Shown here piece after piece: positions 1-6,662 of a DNA stretch of 10,249 bases. The notes under the pieces were generated by a model that saw only the letters and a list, made by a program, of their open reading frames with translations, was not told the origin of the DNA and did not search any database. Positions within the stretch are counted from its first letter, which is position 1. Each line of letters starts with the position of its first letter. The position numbers and the translations under genes are program-made. The stretch comes from Syntrophaceae bacterium UBA2188 (GTDB lineage Bacteria > Desulfobacterota > BSN033 > UBA1163): positions 5,877 through 16,125 of the forward strand of contig DCVM01000150.1 of the NCBI GenBank assembly GCA_002327985.1, written 5' to 3'.

Positions 1-139
1 AAACCACCTTGCCATTGCGCCAGATGGCAATCGGAACTCCGTTGCGGCGATGTTCGGCGATAGCTTCAGCCACAGCCTTCTGAAGAGCCTCCTCAGCCCG
101 ATACGCCAGGAGAGGAAGTGACCTCTTCGCTTTCTTCAT
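1..139 (-). CDS. Small hypothetical protein paired with zeta-like kinase (partial, C-terminus outside window)
   Basis: The reading frame starts with ATG at 139 and runs off the left edge after about 46 codons. Its start overlaps the stop of the zeta-like kinase gene by four bases (ATGA), and an AAGGAG ribosome binding site sits just upstream, inside the kinase gene, so translation is very probably coupled. The visible protein has a basic N-terminus (MKKAKRS), an Ala/Glu-rich helix (about residues 14-30, EEALQKAVAEAIAEHRR) and then an IAIWRNGKVV segment that looks like a beta hairpin. From memory, small proteins with a helix, 'HRR..G.P' and 'W..GKVV' are frequent neighbours of zeta/P-loop kinase genes, so an antitoxin or accessory role is an inference. 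The product cannot be named. Confidence 0.7.
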   Translation of the reverse strand, partial: MKKAKRSLPLLAYRAEEALQKAVAEAIAEHRRNGVPIAIWRNGKVV

Positions 140-729
140 GGCTTCTCCTTATATTTTAAAAAAATTCCAAAGAGATCTGGATCAAGTATTTCGATCTTAC
201 CTGATTCCTCAAAAGCAATCATTTTAGGGACATTCCCTGAATTATCAAAGATCGTCCATGAATCCACTAATGGTTTGTAGAAACGAAAAAAATTGGGCAA
301 ACTTCTGCCGAAACGACGGCGAACAGTGGTCTCTGGGATAGTATGTCCTCCATTTTGCACCCGTAGTTTAATTCGTTCCAGCCCTAACTCTACATTACTA
401 ATCCAAAGGAAAAATAGATGGATGAGATATCCCCGTTTTTTCATCCCCAGCAGAAGTCTCACATATGTCTTTCCCGAGAGGGTGGTTTCAAACCCAAAAT
501 CCAGCCCGCGTTCAGCTAATGAATGAATTTGCTCCAGCATAATTCTTCCAGCTTTGAGAGCAGCTCTTTCCGGATCGAATGGAGATAAACCACTTGCAAT
601 TAGATCTACGTTCACAAATTCTAAGCATTTCACATAATCTGGAAGAAATCTGAGGGCGAAGGTTGTCTTCCCTGAGCCGTTAGGACCCGCAATAATGTAA
701 AGGTTTGGGCTTGAGATTTTATTCTTCAA
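136..729 (-). CDS. Zeta toxin-like P-loop kinase (UDP-GlcNAc kinase/ZTL family)
   Basis: This 197-residue cytoplasmic P-loop protein resembles zeta toxins, which in characterised members phosphorylate UDP-N-acetylglucosamine; its own substrate is unknown. The Walker A motif GPNGSGKT lies at residues 15-22, NVD at 40-42 gives the Asp in the position of the zeta catalytic base, FETTLSG at 80-86 is a family hallmark, and RVQNGGHTIP followed by RRRFGRSLPNF (about 123-147) carries the nucleotide-binding arginines. It is shorter than classical zeta (about 250-290) but normal for the chromosomal zeta-like/AAA_33 group. The start is TTG at 729, preceded by GAGGGG at about eight bases; no ATG fits the conserved N-terminus better. 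It begins nine bases after the stop of the 739-975 ORF and overlaps the next gene by ATGA, so the three look co-transcribed. No residue loss suggests inactivation. Confidence 0.85.
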   Translation of the reverse strand: MKNKISSPNLYIIAGPNGSGKTTFALRFLPDYVKCLEFVNVDLIASGLSPFDPERAALKAGRIMLEQIHSLAERGLDFGFETTLSGKTYVRLLLGMKKRGYLIHLFFLWISNVELGLERIKLRVQNGGHTIPETTVRRRFGRSLPNFFRFYKPLVDSWTIFDNSGNVPKMIAFEESGKIEILDPDLFGIFLKYKEKP

Positions 730-738
730 ATGATCCCC

Positions 739-975
739 TCATCCCATGACCCGTCTTGCCTTGAGTTCTGAGCTTTCAGCTTTACGCTCTGCTCCATGCG
801 CTATGCACGATGCGATTAGGAGAGGGTCAACTTTTTTAGGGATGAACCCACTGTCTTTTTCCCTCAGTTGTGAAAAACAAGTCTGGGCCATAGGGTCATC
901 AAGGTCTTCTCTCCTGAGCGTCGCTCTTTTCAATTTTTTCTTTGAAAACATGGCACGGATATTGGGTGCACCCAT
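739..975 (-). CDS. Small hypothetical protein upstream of zeta-like kinase
   Basis: This 78-residue ORF is not recognised. The case for it being real rests on its start: ATG at 975 is preceded by TAAGGAGGT at ideal spacing, and its stop lies nine bases before the TTG start of the zeta-like kinase, giving an operon-like layout. The protein is basic and hydrophilic, with a lysine/arginine-rich segment (KKKLKRATLRRED, about residues 12-24), and no membrane segment or signal peptide. The last 25 residues (from about SCIAHGAERKAESS) are encoded by a degenerate low-complexity DNA repeat, so the true C-terminus may originally have been different. Antitoxin function is possible from position only. 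Alternatively it is a small host ORF eroded by the repeat. Confidence 0.4.
   Translation of the reverse strand: MGAPNIRAMFSKKKLKRATLRREDLDDPMAQTCFSQLREKDSGFIPKKVDPLLIASCIAHGAERKAESSELKARRVMG
745..815. repeat. Degenerate low-complexity intergenic repeat (gagctttcagctttacgct type)
   Basis: The segment is built of imperfect short units of the kind gagctt/tcagctt/tacgctc/tgcgctatg, which on the minus strand reads as runs of AAGCTGAAAGCTCAGAACTC and GCATAGCGCATGG. Such drifting hexamer-like repeats are typical intergenic filler in some environmental bacterial genomes. It overlaps the 3' end of the 739-975 ORF and supplies its last residues. Confidence 0.4.
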
Positions 976-1010
976 TTCAACCTCCTTACTGTGTTCCCAA
1001 TCTAAACCCT

Positions 1011-1421
1011 CTAAGTCTGACTGGTTTGTAGACGCTGCCTGGGTTCTTTGGGGGATGGAAAAGATTCGATTTCTCTTTCCGGGCCAAATAAATAATCGAA
1101 CTCAATGATGCCACACCCATTGGTCAAATATGCGAATTTTAGGCCAAGTATCTCAGCCTATTCCTTTGCTTGCCCAAGCCCATCGGCTGGTAATTTGTAA
1201 GCGGCCTTTGCTTCGACAACGGCAATCATGAAGTCGCGGGTGTAACGGAGAAGGTAATCGGCTCGTTTTTGTTTCTGGCGTTTGATCTTTTGGCCAATGA
1301 TTATGATTCGCCCATCGGTAAAGGTTTTTTGTTCTGTGAAGGAATAGAGGTCATTATCCCAACCAGCCTGGGTGAGTTTAGGGAGGACATATTTTCTGCA
1401 GGTATCAGCTTCGGTTATCAT
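1011..1421 (-). pseudogene. hsdR: hsdR remnant: type I restriction endonuclease R subunit, N-terminal nuclease domain only, with in-frame amber codon
   Basis: The frame opens at ATG 1421 with MITEADTCRKYVLPKL, the conserved start of EcoEI-type HsdR subunits, and includes the PD-(D/E)xK nuclease core: RADYLL (D55) and AVVEAKA (E70, K72). At 1158-1160 a TAG stop interrupts it, but the same frame continues after the stop with AEILGLKFAYLTNG and IESFPSPKE, which match the family sequence expected next (GLxQAKxYAEILxLKFAYxTNG...). The stop therefore replaces the family tyrosine. A second stop at 1011-1013 ends the similarity after about 136 residues, whereas full HsdR proteins have about 800-1100 with a DEAD helicase motor. 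No hsdM or hsdS is nearby. There is no clear ribosome binding site. This is a dead fragment of a restriction system rather than an 87-residue gene. Confidence 0.85.
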
Positions 1422-1557
1422 ATCGCTAAATCAGAAAATTCAATAAACTATAAAGATATTTTTTGTGTACCGTGGTCAAAATAGTATTGCACAGTACCCG
1501 GAGCAATGTGTAAGTATATTATTGGGGGATAATCTACCAGAAATACAACGGAAGTTC

Positions 1558-1571
1558 AATCTTTAAAGATT
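1558..1571. promoter_or_regulatory. Perfect 14-bp palindrome upstream of the TCA operon promoter
   Basis: AATCTTTAAAGATT is identical to its own reverse complement. It ends 29 bases before the -35 hexamer, centred about 70 bases upstream of the predicted transcription start, which is the usual zone for an activator site. The regulator is unknown; an AT-rich palindrome of this size can also arise by chance. Confidence 0.35.
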
Positions 1572-1600
1572 TTATGTATTTGTAAACAATGGAGATTTAA

Positions 1601-1630
1601 TTGACAAATCAAAGAACCATCGATTATCAT
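1601..1630 (+). promoter_or_regulatory. Putative sigma-70-type promoter of acn-gltA-sdhA-sdhB
   Basis: A consensus -35 box TTGACA (1601-1606) is followed after 18 bases by TATCAT (1625-1630), five of six matches to the -10 consensus. Transcription would begin near 1636-1638, leaving a leader of about 55 bases before aconitase. It is the best promoter match seen in the gap before the operon. Confidence 0.6.
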
Positions 1631-1635
1631 TTCTT

Positions 1636-1662
1636 GAGATTTCTGAAAAAATCCGAAATCTC
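1636..1662 (+). promoter_or_regulatory. Perfect 8-bp inverted repeat at the predicted transcription start (operator or leader hairpin)
   Basis: GAGATTTC (1636-1643) and GAAATCTC (1655-1662) are exact reverse complements separated by 11 bases. Because the left arm sits on the predicted start site, the element could be a repressor operator covering the start or a 5' leader stem-loop. The stem is AT-rich and no U-run follows, so it is not a terminator. Confidence 0.4.
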
Positions 1663-1691
1663 TGATTACACCGATAGGCGAAAGGGGATCC

Positions 1692-3626
1692 ATGGGTAAG
1701 AATCTGGCACAGAAAATTCTTGAAACACATCTGATCAGTGGAAGATTAATCCTTGACCATGATATCGCCATTGCCATTGACCAGACCCTTACTCAAGATG
1801 CCACAGGGACCATGGCTTACCTTCAATTCGAGGCTTTGGGAATTCCGGAAGTCAGGACCAAATTCTCAATCAGTTATGTCGACCACAATATGCTTCAAGC
1901 TGGATTTGAGAATGCCGATGACCACCGATTTCTGCAAACCTTTACCGCAAAATATGGGATCTTCTTTTCCAAACCCGGCAATGGCATCTGCCATCAAGTC
2001 CATTTAGAACGATTTGCAAAACCCGGAGAAGTACTCCTCGGGTCTGATAGCCATACCCCTAATGCCGGGGCGATGGGAATGATCGCCATTGGCGTGGGAG
2101 GACTTGATGTTGCCCTGGCGATGGCAGGAGAACCTTTTTACATCAAGATGCCAGAAATTGTTTTGGTGAAATTAAAGGGAAAGCTTCCCCCTTGGGTGGC
2201 TTCAAAGGATATTATCCTGGAATTGCTGAGACGATTCACTGTAAGAGGAGGGGTGGGAAAGATTTTTGAATTTGGAGGGCCCGGGGTAAGGTTGCTCTCC
2301 ATTCCGGAAAGGGCGACCATTGCCAATTTGGGGGCAGAACTGGGAGCCACTACCACAATTTTTCCAAGTGATGAGAATACTCTTGAATTTCTAAAGGCGC
2401 AGGGGAGAAGGAAAGATTGGGTTTCCCTCGAACCGGATAAAGATGCAGAATATGATCAAGTTATTGGGATCGATCTCCATGAGTTAGAGCCGCTCATGGC
2501 TCAACCTTCCAGTCCGGACAAGGTTTCCACGGTCAGGGAAGAGACCGGAAAAGCCGTGAAACAGGTCTGCATCGGGAGCTGCAACAATTCTTCCTATTTT
2601 GATTTGATGAGTGTCGCAAAAATCCTAAAGGGGAAAAAAATCCATCCGGATGTCAACCTCACCATCACCCCAGGATCGAAACAGGTCTTTGAGATGATCG
2701 CACGAAATGGAGCATTGGCCATTCTGATCAGCGCAGGTGCTCGCATTCTTGAGTCTGCCTGTGGTCCCTGTATCGGAATGGGTCAAGCTCCTCCTTCGGA
2801 TGCCATTTCCATTCGGACGATGAATCGAAACTTTCCAGGCCGAAGCGGGACCCCTGAAGATCAGGTCTATCTGGCTAGTCCCTATGTGGCCACTGCCTGT
2901 GCATTGAAGGGATCGATTGCAGATCCAAGAAGATTGGGGATGAAACCACCGCGTATCCCCATGCCCCCAAAATTTTTAATCGATGACAGCCTTATTCTTC
3001 CTCCTGCTTCGAAACCAGAAAAGGTGGTGATCGAGCGGGGACCGAATATTAAACCTCTGCCCCTCCGAGGACCTTTGGAAGATTTCATAGAAGGATCGGT
3101 CATACTGAAAGTGGGAGACAATATTACCACCGATCACATCCTCCCGGCCGGAGCAAGGGTACTTCCCCTGCGATCTAATATCCCTGCTATTTCAAAGCAC
3201 CTCTTTGAGAGATTGGAACCTCATTTTTTCAAGAAGGCAAGAGAGTTGGGCGGTGGATTTGTTGTAGGGGGTGAAAATTATGGTCAGGGTTCAAGCCGGG
3301 AACATGCGGCTCTGGCTCCGATGTACCTTGGGATCAAAGCTATTCTCACAAAATCCTACGCCCGCATCCATCGCTCCAATCTGATAAACTTTGGGGTTCT
3401 TCCTTTGACCTTTAAGAATCCTGATGAAGGGTCAAGGATTCAGCAGGGAGACCATCTCCGAATCTCCCATCTCCGAAGCTCACTTGAGAGGGATGATCTT
3501 CTCCAGATCGAAAATGTGACACAAAAAAGAATAGTTGAAGTTTCGCATGGGCTCAATACCAGAGAGAGGGAAATCCTGTTAGCTGGGGGATTATTAAACT
3601 TTATCCGGGAAAGAAGAAAAAGTTGA
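1692..3626 (+). CDS. acn: Aconitate hydratase, Aquifex-type (aconitase)
   Basis: This cytoplasmic [4Fe-4S] enzyme interconverts citrate and isocitrate through cis-aconitate in the TCA cycle. At 644 residues it matches the short single-chain Aquifex-type aconitases rather than the roughly 890-residue AcnA or AcnB. The cluster ligands are C297 (in CIGSCNNSS) and C357/C360 (in CGPCIG). GSDSHTPNAG at 117-126 supplies the active-site D119/S120/H121. The C-terminal swivel domain begins near residue 465 and shows NITTDH (477-482) and GQGSSREHAALAP (from 531) with the substrate-binding S535 and R536. The start is ATG 1692 with AAAGGGG four to five bases upstream. It is the first gene of the operon; citrate synthase follows after 40 bases. 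Related isopropylmalate or homoaconitate dehydratases are less likely because of the TCA neighbours and single-chain layout. Confidence 0.95.
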   Translation: MGKNLAQKILETHLISGRLILDHDIAIAIDQTLTQDATGTMAYLQFEALGIPEVRTKFSISYVDHNMLQAGFENADDHRFLQTFTAKYGIFFSKPGNGICHQVHLERFAKPGEVLLGSDSHTPNAGAMGMIAIGVGGLDVALAMAGEPFYIKMPEIVLVKLKGKLPPWVASKDIILELLRRFTVRGGVGKIFEFGGPGVRLLSIPERATIANLGAELGATTTIFPSDENTLEFLKAQGRRKDWVSLEPDKDAEYDQVIGIDLHELEPLMAQPSSPDKVSTVREETGKAVKQVCIGSCNNSSYFDLMSVAKILKGKKIHPDVNLTITPGSKQVFEMIARNGALAILISAGARILESACGPCIGMGQAPPSDAISIRTMNRNFPGRSGTPEDQVYLASPYVATACALKGSIADPRRLGMKPPRIPMPPKFLIDDSLILPPASKPEKVVIERGPNIKPLPLRGPLEDFIEGSVILKVGDNITTDHILPAGARVLPLRSNIPAISKHLFERLEPHFFKKARELGGGFVVGGENYGQGSSREHAALAPMYLGIKAILTKSYARIHRSNLINFGVLPLTFKNPDEGSRIQQGDHLRISHLRSSLERDDLLQIENVTQKRIVEVSHGLNTREREILLAGGLLNFIRERRKS

Positions 3627-3666
3627 ATCGTCGGGAAGCTTTTCATATCGTTGAAGAGTTAGAAAG

Positions 3667-4851
3667 ATGGATGAAAGACTGGATGTGAAAAATATTGGAC
3701 TGCGGGGAGTCAAGGTAGCGGACACCCGCATCTCGGATGTGGATGGAGAGAAGGGAGTTCTGATTTATCGAGGGTTCAATATTCTTGACCTGGCTCAATC
3801 CTCCACTTTTGAAGAAGTTTCCTCCCTCCTTCTCAACGATCATCTTCCCACCCAGGAAGAGTTGAAGAGGTTTGCATCCACACTGGCTTCGGAGAGAGAG
3901 ATCCCCGAGGATGTTTTGAACTATATGAAGATGTTGCCAACGTCGGCCCATCCCATGGATGTAATACAATCGGCTGTTCCTGTTTTAGGAAGTTATGATC
4001 CGCAATTACATGAAGAAACCAGGGAAGCGAATTTGAATAAGGCCCTCCGTCTCATCGCCAAACTGCCCACCCTTGTGGCGTCATGGGATTGGATTCGGAA
4101 AGGGAAAAAGCCTATGCTTCTCAACCCTGAACTCACTCATGCCGGAAACTTTTTATATCTGTTATCAGGGGTTATCCCGGATCCGGACACTGCAAAAGCA
4201 TTTGATATTTGTTTGATCCTTCATGCCGAACACTCTTTTAACGCCTCCACCTTTGTGGGAAGGGAGGTGGCCTCAACGCATGCCCATCTCTATGCCTCTG
4301 TGGCCGCCGCCATCGGGGCTCTTTCAGGAGAACTCCATGGAGGAGCCAATAGTGAAGTGATGAAGATGCTTCTGGAGATCGGAGAGGTGAGTGGTGTGAA
4401 ACCCTGGGTTTCAGAGAGACTTCAAAAAGGGGGGAAGGTGATGGGGATGGGGCATGCCGTCTATCACACCGAAGACCCCCGGGCCACCATCCTTCGTCAG
4501 ATCTGTGAAAGATTGGCAGGACGTACTGGAGATCGGAAATGGTATGAGATGACCAAAGCGATAGAGGCGACGACAAAAGAAGAATTCAGGAAGATAAAAG
4601 GAAAAGAGATCTCTCCCAATGTTGATTTTTACAGCGCTTCGGTCTACCATATGATGGGAATTCCAACGGACCTTTTCACCCCTGTTTTTGTGCTGTCAAG
4701 GGTGTCCGGTTGGGCCGCTCATATCATCGAGGAAAAGTTTGCTGAGGCTCAGCCCAAACCCGAACTCTATCGTCCGGATGCAGATTATGTAGGGACTTAC
4801 TGCGGAACCCAAGCCTGTCCCTACATTCCCATCGAAGAGCGATCCGAATGA
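3667..4851 (+). CDS. gltA: Citrate synthase (Si-type)
   Basis: It condenses oxaloacetate and acetyl-CoA to citrate, the entry step of the cycle, in the cytoplasm. The 394-residue length fits the short citrate synthase group. The catalytic triad is visible as H224 (LSGELHGGANSE), H263 (GMGHAVYHTEDPRA) and D320 (NVDFYS), with the conserved HAEHSFNASTF segment at 186-196. The family signature usually reads GHRVY; here it is GHAVYH, a variant I recall from some archaeal and bacterial short-type enzymes. 2-Methylcitrate synthase is the main alternative and cannot be fully excluded, but the partners are TCA enzymes. ATG 3667 has only weak Shine-Dalgarno character (GAAGAG or AGAAAG upstream). Its stop overlaps the sdhA start by ATGA, implying coupled translation. 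Confidence 0.92.
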   Translation: MDERLDVKNIGLRGVKVADTRISDVDGEKGVLIYRGFNILDLAQSSTFEEVSSLLLNDHLPTQEELKRFASTLASEREIPEDVLNYMKMLPTSAHPMDVIQSAVPVLGSYDPQLHEETREANLNKALRLIAKLPTLVASWDWIRKGKKPMLLNPELTHAGNFLYLLSGVIPDPDTAKAFDICLILHAEHSFNASTFVGREVASTHAHLYASVAAAIGALSGELHGGANSEVMKMLLEIGEVSGVKPWVSERLQKGGKVMGMGHAVYHTEDPRATILRQICERLAGRTGDRKWYEMTKAIEATTKEEFRKIKGKEISPNVDFYSASVYHMMGIPTDLFTPVFVLSRVSGWAAHIIEEKFAEAQPKPELYRPDADYVGTYCGTQACPYIPIEERSE

Positions 4852-6572
4852 TCTTCAAACATGATATTGTGATTGTGGGAGCGGGTCTGGCAGGACTTCG
4901 GGCTGCCGTGGAGTGTGTGGGCCAGGCCGATGTGGCAGTGGTGAGCAAAGTTTTTCCCACACGTTCTCATTCAGGGGCAGCCCAGGGAGGGATTACGGCT
5001 TCTCTGGGGAATGAGGAGGAGGATCACTGGGAGTGGCATCTCTTCGATACGGTAAAGGGAAGTGATTATCTGGGTGATCAGGATGCCATCGAAATCATGG
5101 TGAAGGATGCCCCCCGGGTCATTTATGAGTTGGAGCATTTGGGCGTTCCCTTCAGCCGCACCACCGAGGGAAAAATTGCTCAACGTTACTTTGGAGGTCA
5201 TACCCGAGATTATGGAAAGAGTCCTGTGAAAAGGGCCTGCTATGCAGCGGACCGAACAGGGAGGGTGGTTCTCGACACCCTCTACGATCAGTGTCTGCGT
5301 CATCAGGTAAAATTCTATTCAGAAAATTATGCCCTCTCCCTCATCTTTGATGGGAAGAAATATGTGGGAGTGGTGACCTATGATCTGGCTAATGGTGAAC
5401 TTCATCTTCTTCAGGGAAAGGCCATCCTTTTAGCCACAGGTGGATGCGGAAGGATCTACCAGACCACTTCAAATGGTTTTGCCTCCACAGGAGACGGTAT
5501 CCATTTGGCTTATCAATCAGGGATTCCATTGGAAGATATGGAATTCATCCAATTTCATCCCACGGGGCTTTACCCTTTAGGCATTCTGGTAAGCGAGGCA
5601 GCCAGGGGGGAAGGTGGATTTTTAAGGAACCGGTTGGGGGAGCGGTTTATGGAGCGATATGCTCCAACGGTCAAAGACTTGGCAGCCCGAGACGTGGTCT
5701 CCCGAGCGATTCTGACAGAGACCCGAGAAGGGAAGGGGATTTCTGGTAAGGATTATGTCCATCTTGATCTCACCCATCTTGGAGAGGAGAGGATTTCAGA
5801 AAGGCTTTGGGAGATTGCTTCTTTTGCTCGGATCTATTTAGGCATTGATCCCATTTACGATCCCATTCCCGTACAACCCACTTGTCATTATGTGATGGGA
5901 GGCATCCCCACGGATGTGGACGGAAGAGTCCTGATGGATGAAAAGGGTTCGATCGCCCATGGATTATTTGCAGCAGGAGAATGTGCCTGTGTTTCGGTTC
6001 ACGGGGCAAACCGCCTGGGCTGTAATTCTCTTCTTGATTTACTTGTTTTTGGACGGAGAAGCGGATTGGCGATGAAACAAGCCATTTCAACCCTGGATCA
6101 CCAGACTCCTCCCACCGATGCATTGAGGGTCATGGAGGAGAAGATCAAAAAATTATTCACTGCTACGGGGAAAGAGAAAATTGGTGACATTCGACAAGGG
6201 ATGCAGTCTCTGATGATGAAGAGGGGTTCTGTTTTTCGAAACGAAGAAGGACTGAAAGCGGGGATAGAGGAGATTCGATCCCTGAAAGAGCGTTATAAAA
6301 ATATTGGGGCCGTGGATAAAAGAAAAGCGTTTAATTTTGGATTCATGGAAGCCATAGAGTTGGACCATCAACTCGCCCTGTCCGAGGTGATCCTTTTCAG
6401 CGCCCTTCATCGAAGAGAGAGCCGGGGGGCCCACTACAGGGAAGATTTTCCTGCACGGGCGGACCGATATTTTCTAAAGCATACCCTTGTGTTTCAAACA
6501 CCGAAGGGTCTGCAGGTGCGATACAAACCTGTGAAGATCACACGGTTCCAACCGGAGGCAAGAGTTTATTGA
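4848..6572 (+). CDS. sdhA: Succinate dehydrogenase/fumarate reductase flavoprotein subunit
   Basis: This 574-residue FAD subunit oxidises succinate to fumarate (or the reverse) and passes electrons to the iron-sulfur subunit at the membrane. The N-terminal dinucleotide fold is GAGLAGLRAA (11-20). H41 in TRSHSGAAQGG is the expected site of covalent FAD attachment. Active-site residues are all present: H237 (FHPTGLYP), R281 (AARDVVSR), H347 (CHYVMGG) and R389 (GANRLGCNSL). The C-terminal HRRESRGAHYREDFPAR segment is typical. RSHSGAAQGG and LGCNSLLDL resemble succinate dehydrogenases more than the periplasmic flavocytochrome fumarate reductases, and there is no export signal. The start overlaps gltA by four bases with little independent ribosome binding site. 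Direction in vivo cannot be read from sequence. Confidence 0.95.
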   Translation: MIFKHDIVIVGAGLAGLRAAVECVGQADVAVVSKVFPTRSHSGAAQGGITASLGNEEEDHWEWHLFDTVKGSDYLGDQDAIEIMVKDAPRVIYELEHLGVPFSRTTEGKIAQRYFGGHTRDYGKSPVKRACYAADRTGRVVLDTLYDQCLRHQVKFYSENYALSLIFDGKKYVGVVTYDLANGELHLLQGKAILLATGGCGRIYQTTSNGFASTGDGIHLAYQSGIPLEDMEFIQFHPTGLYPLGILVSEAARGEGGFLRNRLGERFMERYAPTVKDLAARDVVSRAILTETREGKGISGKDYVHLDLTHLGEERISERLWEIASFARIYLGIDPIYDPIPVQPTCHYVMGGIPTDVDGRVLMDEKGSIAHGLFAAGECACVSVHGANRLGCNSLLDLLVFGRRSGLAMKQAISTLDHQTPPTDALRVMEEKIKKLFTATGKEKIGDIRQGMQSLMMKRGSVFRNEEGLKAGIEEIRSLKERYKNIGAVDKRKAFNFGFMEAIELDHQLALSEVILFSALHRRESRGAHYREDFPARADRYFLKHTLVFQTPKGLQVRYKPVKITRFQPEARVY

Positions 6573-6577
6573 ATGGG

Positions 6578-6653
6578 CTGCCGTGAGAGCAGTGTTGCCG
6601 TGCTGCTGTAATGAATCTATCCACTGCAACACTGCAGCACTTCAGCACGGCAG
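6578..6653. repeat. Imperfect palindromic repeat between sdhA and sdhB
   Basis: The gap is packed with complementary arms: TGCCGTGCTG (6596-6605) with CAGCACGGCA (6643-6652), CAGTGTTGC (6590-6598) with GCAACACTG (6626-6634), CTGCCGTG (6578-6585) with CACGGCAG (6646-6653), and GTGCTGC (6600-6606) with GCAGCAC (6634-6640). These cannot all form together, so alternative folds exist. The unit is more GC-rich than its surroundings and made of tgctg/gcagc words, suggesting an inserted repeat-type element. Its right arm runs into the AGGA ribosome binding site of sdhB (6652-6655). No U-run follows, so it is not a classic terminator. Confidence 0.7.
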
Positions 6654-6662
6654 GACAAAAGA

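Larger units (their letters stand above)
1422..1691. other. Intergenic region with the control elements of the TCA operon
   Basis: This 270-base AT-rich gap separates the divergently oriented hsdR remnant and the aconitase operon. It contains a perfect 14-bp palindrome, a sigma-70-like promoter and a perfect 8-bp inverted repeat, listed separately. No credible gene is present on either strand; the short minus-strand frame entering from inside aconitase has no ribosome binding site and no family resemblance. Confidence 0.6.

Noticed and set aside
746..1108. Plus-strand 120-residue ORF
   Set aside because: It is antisense to the hsdR remnant, the small 739-975 gene and the low-complexity repeat, has no ribosome binding site and resembles no family.
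1158..1421. An intact 87-residue gene for an HsdR_N-like protein
   Set aside because: The same frame carries on with HsdR similarity after the stop, so it is a broken fragment rather than a complete small gene.
1487..1520. TTGCAC...TATATT as a promoter for the TCA operon
   Set aside because: The spacer is 22 bases, too long; the TTGACA-18-TATCAT pair downstream is far better.
4238..4576. Minus-strand ORF within citrate synthase, and similar frames inside aconitase, sdhA and sdhB
   Set aside because: They lie entirely antisense or out of frame in well-identified enzymes, with skewed composition (Ser/Pro/Arg/His-rich) and no start signals.
4848..6572. L-aspartate oxidase or flavocytochrome-type fumarate reductase instead of SdhA
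   Set aside because: The SHSGAAQGG covalent-FAD motif, the full C-terminal domain and the adjacent iron-sulfur subunit point to SdhA/FrdA; no export signal is present.
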